Positions 54,513 through 62,878 are shown, numbered from the stretch's first letter. The stretch is DNA of 64,000 nucleotides from an uncultured Prochlorococcus sp. (GCF_902626525.1 NZ_CACOFR010000001.1:62001-126000); one strand, 5' to 3'. Numbers and translations: made by a program. The notes: generated by a model from the sequence alone, not told the origin.

Positions 54513-54615
54513 CAATCTACTAGCCGCTAGCTTTGATAAGTACGGTTTGTAATGAGAACCTCCCTTTAACCTCATTTTCTTTTTCGCAATCTTAGAAAAT
54601 GAGGTTTTAATATTT
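54513..54615 (+). ncRNA. candidate small RNA with strong terminator hairpin
   Basis: After a non-coding stretch less AT-rich than its flanks (with CTAGCCGCTAG and AATGAGAACCTCCC), a perfect 13-bp inverted repeat appears: AACCTCATTTTCT at 54568 and AGAAAATGAGGTT ending at 54606, loop 13 bases. It ends with TTTTAAT. No frame of note lies inside. The strand is assumed; the weak T-run follows on plus. Confidence 0.45.
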
Positions 54616-54734
54616 TGATTAAAGTTCAAAGATTAAATTAAAAATAGGTAATAAAAAAAACTCCTCCAATTAAAAATTATTCATGAATATGTATATTATT
54701 TACTTTTAAAAAAATAGTTTTTTATTTATAAAGA

Positions 54735-54850
54735 ATATGTAGATGTTTGGCGAATCTGCAACGGTTTACAATCCGTCTTTATGAACCTAGCCAAAGAAAA
54801 TATTCTTAACTACGTTTTAGTTATTTTAGTAGTTAAGAATATTTTTATTA
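54735..54850 (+). ncRNA. candidate small RNA with tRNA-like arm and 16-bp terminator stem
   Basis: The region begins with an ATGTTTGGCGAATCTGC block and an anticodon-arm-like hairpin ACGG-TTTACAAT-CCGT, then ends in a perfect 16-bp stem (AAATATTCTTAACTAC at 54798, complement ending 54844, 15-base loop) followed by T residues. No full tRNA cloverleaf can be made. Confidence 0.45.
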
Positions 54851-54912
54851 AATATTTTACTTATAGCGAAAATATTATATTAGAATTTATTTAATTTTAT
54901 AGGTCAACTTTA

Positions 54913-55326
54913 ATGATTAATAAATTAAATAAAAATGATACCTTAGAAGATATTTATAAAGATTTAGAGTCTGGAATCCCAGAAAACAAATCTATAAAAG
55001 AGTATGCCCTTCCTAATGCAAGGCAATGGTTAGGGGGAAGATTCGTGGCTATATGGGTTTTACCAATTTATTTCATTAGAAAAATCGCAAAGTTTTCTGC
55101 TGCATCTTCTTTCGTTAAACCATATTCTCCTTCTCAAAGTGGTCCTTCTTATAAACAACCAGAAACCCTATTTACTGCTTTACAAAGTGTTTTCAAGGGT
55201 AAAGATCACTTAAGATTCTTTGATCATAGATTTATTGGTATTTGGGTTTTACCAATTGCCTTAACTGGTATAGTTTTTGAAATCTTATTGATAGCTCCTA
55301 CTAATAATACTTCACCTTTTAGTTAA
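54913..55326 (+). CDS. hypothetical protein with an internal repeat
   Basis: A 137-residue protein. The decapeptide pattern RF[VI][AG]IWVLPI occurs twice (residues 43-52 and 106-115), each time leading a hydrophobic segment, so the protein seems to be built from two related halves joined by a Ser/Pro-rich linker (SSFVKPYSPSQSGPSYKQP). One or two membrane helices are likely. I recognise no family. Confidence 0.65.
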   Translation: MINKLNKNDTLEDIYKDLESGIPENKSIKEYALPNARQWLGGRFVAIWVLPIYFIRKIAKFSAASSFVKPYSPSQSGPSYKQPETLFTALQSVFKGKDHLRFFDHRFIGIWVLPIALTGIVFEILLIAPTNNTSPFS

Positions 55327-55576
55327 CAAGTATTTATTGATATCTTATTTTCTTTCACAAAAAGGATTTAAAAGGAAAATATAATTTGTAAAAAATTCTG
55401 GAAGGTTATTTATTAATTATTTAAGTTATATTTTCTAGCTCAAAGTTTTTAATTTGGTTTGTTCTATTAATTGACTATTTTTAATTCCTTTATAGTTAAG
55501 AATAATTTATTTAAAATTAACTTGAATAACTACAAAATTTATAATTTCTTTTGAAATTTAAAATATATTTGAGGAA

Positions 55577-55738
55577 ATGTTGAAGATATTTAAAAATCAA
55601 AAAGCAGAAAGGAGGCACTTAAATATTAACCCATTTTCTAGAAGTCTCAGTAATAATAATCCCCAAAAGTTATCTCTTTTCATAAGAGATATGTATCAAA
55701 TATTCAAAAGTTTCTTCTATCAAATAGTTCATGATTAA
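55577..55738 (+). CDS. small basic protein
   Basis: A 53-residue frame from ATG 55577 with GAGGAA upstream. It is basic (KNQKAERRHLNINPFSRSL) with an aromatic C-terminal helix (MYQIFKSFFYQIV). No domain recognised. The 250-base gap before it (55327-55576) and the 277-base gap after (55739-56015) show no convincing gene. Confidence 0.45.
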   Translation: MLKIFKNQKAERRHLNINPFSRSLSNNNPQKLSLFIRDMYQIFKSFFYQIVHD

Positions 55739-56015
55739 AAGTTACAAATTTAATTTCTCAACAATAGAGGAAGCATCTTGGATATGAATATTTTTAGGAT
55801 TCTACGGATCATTATATTTTTTTCTTTATTCTCTTATTTGAATGCCACTTTGTTAGAAATTATAATTCCCTAGAAAATATAGAAAATAAGATTTATACGC
55901 AAATTTGAAAAAGATTTAAAAAATCATTTAGGAATATTTCTAAAGAATGGAATCTAATTTAAGAGTTAGCTGATAATAATTATTTAAAATATATAGGTAT
56001 ACCTTAGGATTAATT

Positions 56016-56231
56016 ATGGGAGAAGCAAAGAGAAGAAAAAAATTAGGAATTCCCCCAAGAGAAAAAACTGAAGATATAAATTTACCTCAACTCGATAAAA
56101 AAGCTATACAACAAAAAGTAAGGTCTATATTATTTAAATATCCGATTATTCCTTTTCTTTTTTATGGAGCTGCAATAGTAATTCTAATCGCAAGCTTATT
56201 TTATATTTTTAAATCCTTTAATATTGTTTAA
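56016..56231 (+). CDS. DUF2839-family small membrane protein, copy A
   Basis: A 71-residue protein starting MGEAKRRKKLGIPPREK, the hallmark of cyanobacterial DUF2839 proteins, with one C-terminal helix (IPFLFYGAAIVILIASLFYI). The N-terminal basic stretch is cytoplasmic or stromal. A paralogue is at 58657-58857. Function of the family is unknown. Confidence 0.8.
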   Translation: MGEAKRRKKLGIPPREKTEDINLPQLDKKAIQQKVRSILFKYPIIPFLFYGAAIVILIASLFYIFKSFNIV

Positions 56232-56436
56232 CTATAGATTACTTTTTTGCATATTACTTTGAATGTGCAGTTGGATTATTTACTCTACCTTGAAGTCGAA
56301 AATTAAAAAAACTTAATAGGGTAATTAAATTAAGAAAACTAATATTTTTTAAATGATCAATAAAAAATATATGAAACTTGTTTAGGATTGACACCTTTCG
56401 ATGTTGTTGTAATTTTGGGATAAGTTAAAACTTTTT

Positions 56437-56571
56437 ATGAAAAAAATTAATAAAAAATATGCTGAGATAATGCTTCAAGTAGATCATGCAATTGGAAGAA
56501 AAGAAGTAGTTGGGTTATTAAAAAAAGCTGCAATGATTAAATCAAAATCAGAGGAAAACTTAGCTGCATAA
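56437..56571 (+). CDS. small helical protein
   Basis: A 44-residue charged peptide (MKKINKKYAEIMLQVDHAIG, then RKEVVGLLKKAAMIKSKSEE). All-helical, no membrane segment. Convergent with the next gene at a spacing of 9 bases. Confidence 0.5.
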   Translation: MKKINKKYAEIMLQVDHAIGRKEVVGLLKKAAMIKSKSEENLAA

Positions 56572-56580
56572 ATTAAAAAA

Positions 56581-56712
56581 CTACTTTATTAGAATTAATA
56601 AAATCCCATAAAGAATAATTGAGGAAGTGACAGCCATAATAAAAAATGGCAATATCACTCCAGAGTTTAACCATCTTAAAAATCTGATTTTGTTGTTAAT
56701 TACTCTTTGCAT
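56581..56712 (-). CDS. small membrane peptide
   Basis: A 43-residue peptide with a basic N-terminus (MQRVINNKIRFLRW) and one long helix (VILPFFIMAVTSSIILYGIL). No family recognised. Upstream, 56713-56998 contains T-rich low-complexity sequence (repeats of ATTTTT near 56850) and no gene. Confidence 0.5.
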   Translation of the reverse strand: MQRVINNKIRFLRWLNSGVILPFFIMAVTSSIILYGILLILIK

Positions 56713-56998
56713 TTTTTTACTTATTGCTTATTTGAAACTTAACAAGTTAATCAAAAGTGTAAATGATTTATTCATATTTATTTGATAACGGCAATCTAGC
56801 AATTTTAAATATTAAATTTTGGCAGATAAAGATTTCAAATTTAAACTAATTTATTTTTATTTTTATTTTTATTTTTTTTTATTTAATTCATATCATATAT
56901 ATTTTTGCTTTTGTTTTTTTGAAAACTTTTTAAGTAGTTTTTACATTGTATTCACCCAATTTTTTAAGCAAGATTAAGAAATATAAGATTTTCATGTA

Positions 56999-57268
56999 AT
57001 GATTAAAATTTTTCAAGCAAACTCAGAAAATGTAAAAGATTATAATTCTGAATTTTTGCTTAAGATTCTAAATAACTCCTCAATAAAAAATAGTAACGAA
57101 AAACAACTATTCGTAGATGAAAATTGGAAAATCAATTCAAAAAATATGAATAATATCATTCCCTATGAAAATGCTAGTTTGAAGAAAATATTATTAGAAA
57201 TTTTTCCCGACAAAAAAATATTGATTAAGGATAACAAAGACGGTTCTCAAACAATTTTCTTATCGTAA
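56999..57268 (+). CDS. hypothetical protein
   Basis: An 89-residue polar protein rich in Asn, Lys and Ile (NSSIKNSNEKQLFVDENWKI; C-terminal KILIKDNKDGSQTIFLS). No domain recognised; composition follows the AT-richness of the region. Start at ATG 56999. Confidence 0.5.
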   Translation: MIKIFQANSENVKDYNSEFLLKILNNSSIKNSNEKQLFVDENWKINSKNMNNIIPYENASLKKILLEIFPDKKILIKDNKDGSQTIFLS

Positions 57269-57543
57269 TTTACTAAATATTTAAAGCATTTTTATTGAAT
57301 AACATCTTAAAATTCTTCTATAAACTAAATTTTTTAACTATTTAATTTGGGATTTATTTAAATTAACTCTTTAATTAAAGAGATTATTTTTTTAACTTTT
57401 AATCTTAAGAAAGAAATTAGGAAAAATTACTCTCGCATAAATTTTTTGGAGGTGTTATTCTTCAGAAACGTTCATCCAAGTTTATATCTCTGGACGCATG
57501 ACATGGGAATAGGGAACGGGATTCTCATTAACTGCACAATACC
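57269..57543. other. leader-like region upstream of a small protein gene
   Basis: The last 100 bases (about 57446-57543) are far less AT-rich than the rest and follow a GGAGGTG at 57450. Short frames exist in all three phases (the one from TTG 57446 runs 34 codons and stops at 57550), none convincing. It could be a structured 5' leader or a decayed gene. Confidence 0.35.
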
Positions 57544-57699
57544 ATGAATAACCTCTTACAAATAAGAGAAAAAATAAACAGAGCAAGAAGGCTCAAACAA
57601 GCTCAAATATTGGCAACAAAAAATGGAGAAGTCATTCCCTACAGGAAAACCGTATTTGAGAAGAGAGTACGAAAAGCTCAAAAAGATTTGGCAAATTAA
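57544..57699 (+). CDS. small very basic protein
   Basis: A 51-residue, strongly basic, helical protein (REKINRARRLKQAQILATKN, VFEKRVRKAQKDLAN). The composition suggests nucleic acid or ribosome binding, but I recognise no family. A good terminator follows it, which supports an expressed gene. Confidence 0.6.
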   Translation: MNNLLQIREKINRARRLKQAQILATKNGEVIPYRKTVFEKRVRKAQKDLAN

Positions 57700-57740
57700 G
57701 ATTCTTTATAACGATTATTAGCCAAAATCATCAAAATTAG

Positions 57741-57766
57741 AGAGGGATAAAACCCTCTTTTTTTTC
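57741..57766 (+). terminator. Rho-independent terminator
   Basis: AGAGGG at 57741 pairs with CCCTCT at 57753-57758, loop ATAAAA, then eight T. Confidence 0.85.
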
Positions 57767-57869
57767 TCTAAATTTTTACAATAATGGTTTTTTAAAAATT
57801 AAAATAACTATAGAAAGCAAAATATGGAAAATACCTTAATTTTCAAATGATTTCATATCTTATTCTCAA

Positions 57870-58247
57870 TTGTTAAAAGAATCTAAGAATAATTTCTTAC
57901 TATTGCTATCAAATATAAAAGTGGCAAATTTAGTAAAGAATTCAAATGGGAATAAAATGTTTCAAGTGAAATCTAGAAAATTTAAGGATTCAACCAATAA
58001 ATCAAAGTTAGATCAAGTCTTATGGTTTATAGAAAATTATCTACCCCAGAAGAAATACCGAGGTTCAAAAAAAAAATCGAATATGGATAATTTAGAAGCA
58101 GAAACTATCAAACAATTCTCAAAATTAGTTTCTATTCGCTCCAAAACATTATTTCCAGCTAAAAAACTTACTACAATCACTTTTACCTTTGGTAATTGGG
58201 CTTTGCCTTACCTGAAGTTTCTCAAGAAAATTGGAATAGCTAAGTAA
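57870..58247 (+). CDS. hypothetical protein
   Basis: A 125-residue basic protein from a TTG start. WFIENYLPQKKYRGSKKKSN and the C-terminal TITFTFGNWALPYLKFLKKI look ordered. No domain recognised. The TTG start is the first in frame, and the N-terminus is therefore uncertain. Confidence 0.5.
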   Translation: MLKESKNNFLLLLSNIKVANLVKNSNGNKMFQVKSRKFKDSTNKSKLDQVLWFIENYLPQKKYRGSKKKSNMDNLEAETIKQFSKLVSIRSKTLFPAKKLTTITFTFGNWALPYLKFLKKIGIAK

Positions 58248-58405
58248 GAAAATCATCCCAGAATAATACAAGACTTATTCTCGCCGAATTAAGAATTTGA
58301 TAAAGATTAGAAATTATTACTAGTTTCTTTTCGTCGTTTAATGAAAAAAGCTTACTTTACATAATAAATACACTTGCTACGTTTTAAATAAGAGATCTAT
58401 TTATT

Positions 58406-58552
58406 ATGTTTCTAAATTATCTACCGAGTGAGATAGTCGAAGTTGTTGGTTTAACAATGATTTTTTCATTTTTAGTAGGAACTATATTAATGTTATTGTT
58501 TACATCTGATCAGGCAAATACAAAGAATCTATATTTGAAGAAGGCTAAATAA
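58406..58552 (+). CDS. small membrane protein
   Basis: A 48-residue protein with one long helix (VVGLTMIFSFLVGTILMLLF) between a polar start and the tail SDQANTKNLYLKKAK. ATG at 58406. No family recognised. Confidence 0.55.
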   Translation: MFLNYLPSEIVEVVGLTMIFSFLVGTILMLLFTSDQANTKNLYLKKAK

Positions 58553-58656
58553 ATTGTATAAAGTTACTCTTTGTATTAGCGTTAATTTTCCTTTGCATAT
58601 ATTCGCAGGTTCATCACTTGATTTCTAGTATTAATATGTGAATTCTTTTAAAAATT

Positions 58657-58857
58657 ATGGGAGAAGCTAAAAGAAGGAAAGAGTTATGCTTGCCACCTAG
58701 AAAAAAAGAAGTTATAAAAAAAAATTCTGATAAATACTTTTCATGGCTTCCAATTACTAGATCAAGAATAAAAAAATATCCCTACATGGGAGTAGCTACT
58801 ATGGCAATAGGAGCAATTATTTTCTTAGTGAGCGGGGGAGCAAATACTATTAATTAA
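58657..58857 (+). CDS. DUF2839-family small membrane protein, copy B
   Basis: A 66-residue protein beginning MGEAKRRKELCLPPRKKE, like copy A at 56016, with one C-terminal helix (MGVATMAIGAIIFLVSGGA). The two copies share the N-terminal hallmark but differ in the rest, so the duplication is old. Function unknown. Confidence 0.8.
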   Translation: MGEAKRRKELCLPPRKKEVIKKNSDKYFSWLPITRSRIKKYPYMGVATMAIGAIIFLVSGGANTIN

Positions 58858-59152
58858 TTAATTAGATTTTTAAATTAACTTATTCTTAATCTAAGAATTT
58901 TCTAATAATTTAATGCCAGATATTAAAAAAATTATATTTGTTATGCCGAGAAATATCGAATAAAGGGTTAGAAATTAATGATACCAAAATTCTTGTATGC
59001 AATTTGATCAATAAAAAACATTTAATCCTAAAGGAGGGAGAAACTATATTTACTTCTAGATAAAGTAGTAATTAGAAGAGGTATTACAGAGTTTGCTGCT
59101 ACCTTTCTTTGTATTTTCCTCTTATTGAGCTTTAAATTTTTCATTTATTTCC

Positions 59153-59308
59153 TTAAGTATATTTATGTAAGTTGTTTTCGTTTTTATATGGAAGCCATCT
59201 TTCTTTGTTCTTATGTATTCTTTCGCAACCAATGTCTAAAGATATATTTAAAGCGTCTTTTTCAGAAGAAAATGTACCTCTAATATGAGTATTTGATAAT
59301 GACTTAAA
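59153..59308 (-). pseudogene. possible DUF3721-like small protein, start missing
   Basis: An open minus-strand frame reads SEKDALNISLDIGCERIHKN then KERWLPYKNENNLHKYT. The helix-LGC-x-G/R-x-H-x(n)-W-x-P layout resembles DUF3721 proteins of picocyanobacteria (the last Cys is replaced by Tyr). No ATG, GTG or TTG lies at the N-terminus, so it is a fragment or uses a rare start. Part of the region is also open in another frame (KEYIRTKKDGFHIKTKTTYI). The remaining 58858-59456 sequence shows nothing else. Confidence 0.3.
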
Positions 59309-59456
59309 TTAAGAGTTAAGAAAGAGAAAATAAGAAATTTTAACTTTCTAAGAATAATAAGCATTACTTAAATTTTGAATATATAAAATTTTTCTTGATA
59401 CGAATGTTTTATTGGCGAGATCTTTAAAGCAATAAAAAAGGGCTAATAAAATATAT

Positions 59457-59681
59457 TTGAATCTAGTCGAATTTTTGTATGGAAATTTGATCTCATTATT
59501 ATTGTTTATTTTGATCTATAATTTCTCTATAAAAATATTTAAAGCTCATCATTGTAGCCATTATCTTTTTCAAATTTCTCTAATTCCTTTAGTATTTTTC
59601 TGTCATGAAGCAGCCTTAGATATGTTATTCATTTCTTCAATTTTGTTTATTAGTTCATCTAACCATTCTGTATTATTTTGA
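59457..59681 (+). CDS. possible small membrane protein
   Basis: A 74-residue frame from TTG with two to three hydrophobic segments (LYGNLISLLLFILIYNFS; LFQISLIPLVFFCHEAALDM). The start is weak and AT-rich DNA makes such hydrophobic frames by chance, so the call is tentative. Confidence 0.35.
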   Translation: MNLVEFLYGNLISLLLFILIYNFSIKIFKAHHCSHYLFQISLIPLVFFCHEAALDMLFISSILFISSSNHSVLF

Positions 59682-59901
59682 GATCTTTTCTGAAAATATG
59701 ATATTTTTGGTTGATTTCTTTCTAGCGTTTCATAATCTCCACTCATAAATTCCCTTAAAATTCATATTCGGCCTAATTTATCTAAATAAATTTTCCTCAT
59801 CAATAAGTGCTTATACTTATATTTCGGAATATCAAAAATTAAGCAAGTTACGCTGGTCGAATTCATTAAACGCTAAGATTTTCATAAAGGTGATAAAAAA
59901 T

Positions 59902-60006
59902 ATGGCTACTAACGAAGAATTGGAAAAAAGGATTGAGACTTTAGAAAAAGAAGTCCAACATCTAAAAGCTATCCTGCAGTATCAAATGAGGAATAAGAAA
60001 AAGTAA
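59902..60006 (+). CDS. small coiled-coil protein
   Basis: A 34-residue charged peptide with a clear heptad pattern (ELEKRIETLEKEVQHLKAIL) and a basic tail, preceded by AAGGTGAT. It most likely forms a short coiled-coil homo-oligomer or joins a partner. No function known. Confidence 0.6.
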   Translation: MATNEELEKRIETLEKEVQHLKAILQYQMRNKKK

Positions 60007-60427
60007 ATAATACATATTGAGTGATGAGCAATTTATCTCTTTATGGGTTTGGATACTTGATATCCAATCTCAATATTAAGAACTTTGGTAGATATATCTT
60101 TTAGAAAAAAACTTATCATTGATATTTAGATCAAATTTGTTTCTCTATAAATATGTCTCTAAAATTATTAATTCTATAGCTATTCCATTATTGGCAGTAT
60201 GTTTTTTATCGCTTACAAAAAACTCAAAAGAAGGAAAATAACATTTCATATACTACCTACAATCAGCTACCTAGTTAAAGATTAAATACTGTATTAGTCG
60301 TCTCCAAAGTATTTTACCTAATACCCCAAATAAGGACTACTGATATAGATAAAGAGCAATAAACCAAAAACAATTTGAGAAGGTGGAAATATAATTAGTT
60401 CAACCTTAAATTATTGCTCAGCTTTTC
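60007..60427. other. gap without supported gene
   Basis: In these 421 bases only frames below 30 codons are present (for example ATG 60023, MSNLSLYGFGYLISNLNIKN). No RNA gene or terminator found. Confidence 0.4.
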
Positions 60428-60595
60428 TTATGAAAATTTTAAAAGGTGTGCAATATTATTTGATTCAAGGTGTTTTGCATAACAAGCTGTTGAGCAATAA
60501 ACTTTTTCATTATTGATACTGCATGAACTTATTCATGCAAGAAAACCCTTTAAAGCATCTGAATCTTTAAAGTTTGAATAAATATCTTTTTTCAT
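60428..60595 (-). pseudogene. small cysteine-rich protein gene interrupted by TGA
   Basis: From ATG 60595, with GGAGG on the minus strand at a proper distance upstream, the frame reads MKKDIYSNFKDSDALKGFLA, then TGA at 60533-60535, then ISSCSINNEKVYCSTACYAK and HLESNNIAHLLKFS to TAA at 60428. Three Cys and one His in the second half (C-x10-C-x3-C) look like a metal or disulphide motif. One substitution (TGG to TGA) would explain the interruption. An intact ribosome-binding site suggests a recent event or recoding. Confidence 0.55.
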
Positions 60596-60818
60596 AATGA
60601 AACCTCCAATTTAAATTATTTCTAATATAGGAAGGCTTTTAGGTAAAGAACCTATAAATTAAATTTAAGAAAACTATTTAATCTATAAGTTTTTTCATAA
60701 AAAAAATCCTAATTTAACTAAAAATTTGACAGAAGCTTTAACTATTATCCATAAGAGTTTTTAATGATTTTTATTATTGATCTTTCTTTTTTATTAAAAT
60801 ATATTTTTTCATTAAAAA

Positions 60819-61005
60819 GGGGCTTTGGCTTCGCCCCAAGCAAAAAGCGGAATAATCCCCATCACCCAGCCTTTTTTACAATACTAGCACTACATATGGT
60901 GTTTGTAAGTAATAAAAATTACCTATTTATGGGGTTGTTAGTTTTTGTTTAATTTGTCATTATAGGGTTCCCCATCACCTAGGCTCGCAAGAGTCTTTTT
61001 TTTTG
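60819..61005 (+). ncRNA. candidate small RNA region with repeated CCCCATCACC motif
   Basis: It starts with a GC-rich hairpin (GGGGC at 60819, GCCCC at 60833). CCCCATCACCCAGC at 60857 and CCCCATCACCTAGGC at 60970 are related 14-15-base motifs about 113 bases apart, each followed by a T-run. The second is followed by hairpin GGCTC-GCAA-GAGTC and nine T, a Rho-independent terminator. The frame of 62 codons at 60764-60952 is probably chance. Confidence 0.45.
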
Positions 61006-61166
61006 TCTATTTCTGGTCAAATATCTGCTCTACTAATTCTCCCGCAAAATTAAAATTTTAGAAATAGAAATTTGCCTTGCATTTAGAAATTTAAAAATGA
61101 TAAATTTTTCTCTTCAAGCTTACTATTCTCGAGAAGTTAAGTTTTATTCAATATTCCTTAGATTTA

Positions 61167-61280
61167 ATGCTTATAACTATCATGGTGATACGTTTAGAAA
61201 CTGGTTACATGCGCTCAAGAAAACAGCAGATGGATGAAATGATATTTTTTATTAACAGAATCACTCTTATTCCTTTTTAA
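61167..61280 (+). CDS. small hypothetical protein
   Basis: A 37-residue frame from ATG 61167: MLITIMVIRLETGYMRSRKQ, then QMDEMIFFINRITLIPF. A different overlapping frame (from 61097, 46 codons) is less protein-like. No domain recognised. Confidence 0.4.
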   Translation: MLITIMVIRLETGYMRSRKQQMDEMIFFINRITLIPF

Positions 61281-61351
61281 AATTGGTATTTAAAGATTTT
61301 TTATTTAATTTTTAGATTCGACAATTAATAATAATAAAAATTACTTTACTT

Positions 61352-61663
61352 ATGCAAACATACATTGTTTATTGGCAATTCCCAGATCAAGAAAGTCATA
61401 TGCAAGGTTCAGAAGCTTTTGCTGGTTTTATTGAAGGAGGGTGTAAAGGTGATGAATTTGATGGGTTTAAAGTTGTTAATCGAGTCGTAAATCCTGAGGG
61501 AGCTAATGGCTGGGCTATAGTTGAATCTTCAAACCACCAGAATATTTGGAAATGGAGTAGTATCTGGGTCGATAATTTTGGAGTAGAAATTGAAGTTACA
61601 CCAGTTTTAACTGACCAAGAATTTCTCTCCGTCCATAAAGAAATAGAAACAAATATGAATTAG
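61352..61663 (+). CDS. DUF3303-family protein
   Basis: A 103-residue soluble protein of the DUF3303 family: MQTYIVYWQFPDQESHMQGS then AFAGFIEGGCKGDEFDGFKV and a WAIVESSNHQNIWKWSSIW core. The fold is a ferredoxin-like alpha/beta dimer (ABM-like) in related proteins. Widespread in marine bacteria and cyanobacteria; no function known. Confidence 0.8.
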   Translation: MQTYIVYWQFPDQESHMQGSEAFAGFIEGGCKGDEFDGFKVVNRVVNPEGANGWAIVESSNHQNIWKWSSIWVDNFGVEIEVTPVLTDQEFLSVHKEIETNMN

Positions 61664-61819
61664 AAGTTAATCTTCACGAAGATTGATAAACAATCTATCA
61701 TATGGTTTTAATTCATTTTCTTTTTTTTTTTTTAATTTTCTTCTCAAGAAATTTAAGGTAAAAAAATCCGATAAAATTTAATCTGAAATTTTAAATTCTA
61801 ATTATTTGTTTTTTATAAT

Positions 61820-61984
61820 TTAACCAAGAGAATCTAAATCTCTTCTATGGTGGACTGTATTTGCGTCATTATTTGAGTTTTTTTGTTCTCTCATTAAATC
61901 TGCAATAGTTGGGTAATCTTTTGCATTATCAAGATCTCTTGCATTTTTATCTTGAATAGCGAAAGGTGATTTTTTAAAATTCAT
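61820..61984 (-). CDS. small hydrophilic protein
   Basis: A 54-residue charged protein (FKKSPFAIQDKNARDLDNAK, DLMREQKNSNNDANTVHHRR). No hydrophobic core, possibly disordered. The clean ATG frame supports it. No family recognised. Confidence 0.55.
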   Translation of the reverse strand: MNFKKSPFAIQDKNARDLDNAKDYPTIADLMREQKNSNNDANTVHHRRDLDSLG

Positions 61985-61994
61985 GATAAATTAC

Positions 61995-62180
61995 CTAAAA
62001 TTTTTGTTGAATTCTGACTACAGAACGAGGATGGTAATGTAAGTAAGAGTTAAATTCTCTAGCAAGCATTAAGCAATCATATGCATCGCGAGCATAGAAG
62101 CCAACTTGATGAATATTGTTAGATGAATCTTTGTAACTCAACACATATTTATTACAAGATTTAATCGCTACTGAAGACAT
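61995..62180 (-). CDS. conserved small hypothetical protein
   Basis: A 61-residue protein (KYVLSYKDSSNNIHQVGFYA, RDAYDCLMLAREFNSYLHYH) of mixed strand-helix pattern. It lies 10 bases upstream of the hydrophilic protein gene on the minus strand, so the two form a small operon. No domain recognised. Confidence 0.6.
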   Translation of the reverse strand: MSSVAIKSCNKYVLSYKDSSNNIHQVGFYARDAYDCLMLAREFNSYLHYHPRSVVRIQQKF

Positions 62181-62544
62181 CTGAAATCGTTAATTATACC
62201 CTCTAGTTCTAACTAGATATCAAATGTAACCGATTGAAAAAGATGTTCGGTTTGAGGTACAAACATATACGGATAGAGGACCAACAATTAAAAATTAAAA
62301 CAGATAAAATGCAAATGATAAAAAAAGTTATCAGTTATTACTCTACTTGTATGATTACTATTCAATAAATTGACTCTTTATTCAACGCAACTTTTATATT
62401 AGTAACTTTTATTTTGATATTTAAATTTAAAACATGGTTCGCAGTTAAATCTAATTTCTTTAAAACTATTAAATAACACCTTAGGTTAGATTAAATCTAT
62501 TTTCGTCAAAATTTGAAAAGTGCTATGCGAAACTTTATATCCCG
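62181..62544. other. gap without supported gene
   Basis: A 364-base AT-rich stretch with no frame of convincing coding quality and no RNA feature. It probably holds the promoter of the minus-strand pair upstream of 62180. Confidence 0.4.
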
Positions 62545-62694
62545 CTATTTAGCTAAATTAATGTAGTTGTAATTATAAATATACCTTTCTCCATCATTAC
62601 TATCATCATCATCATCATCTTGGAAAGAAGATATTAATACATAAATACCTCCAAAACCTAAAAACATTGACAAGTAAAGGATTGGATCATTCAT
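62545..62694 (-). CDS. small membrane protein with an Asp run
   Basis: A 49-residue protein: one helix (ILYLSMFLGFGGIYVLISSF) followed by six Asp residues and SNDGERYIYNYNY. The six GAT codons are an ATC/GAT trinucleotide repeat on the DNA. ATG at 62694. The acidic tract could bind cations or be unstable in length. No family recognised. Confidence 0.55.
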   Translation of the reverse strand: MNDPILYLSMFLGFGGIYVLISSFQDDDDDDSNDGERYIYNYNYINLAK

Positions 62695-62878
62695 AATTAA
62701 ATTTTGAAACATTCAAATTAAATTTGAGGATGATTTTATTTATCTATATGATCTCTTAATAATTAAAAAAACATTTCTATTATAAAAAAAAATATTAATT
62801 ATTTTTTTCATTTGTTACTATATATTCCTAATTTAAAGTTAGTTGTTTTTTTGATCATCCCTTAGAATTATTTTAAGT

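Noticed and set aside
54745-54790. tRNA-Val-like sequence
   Set aside because: Only an anticodon-arm-like hairpin exists; no acceptor or T arm pairs.
60764-60952. 62-codon frame MIFIIDLSFLLKYIFSLKRG
   Set aside because: It crosses the GC-rich hairpin and CCCCATCACC motif; a small RNA explains the region better.
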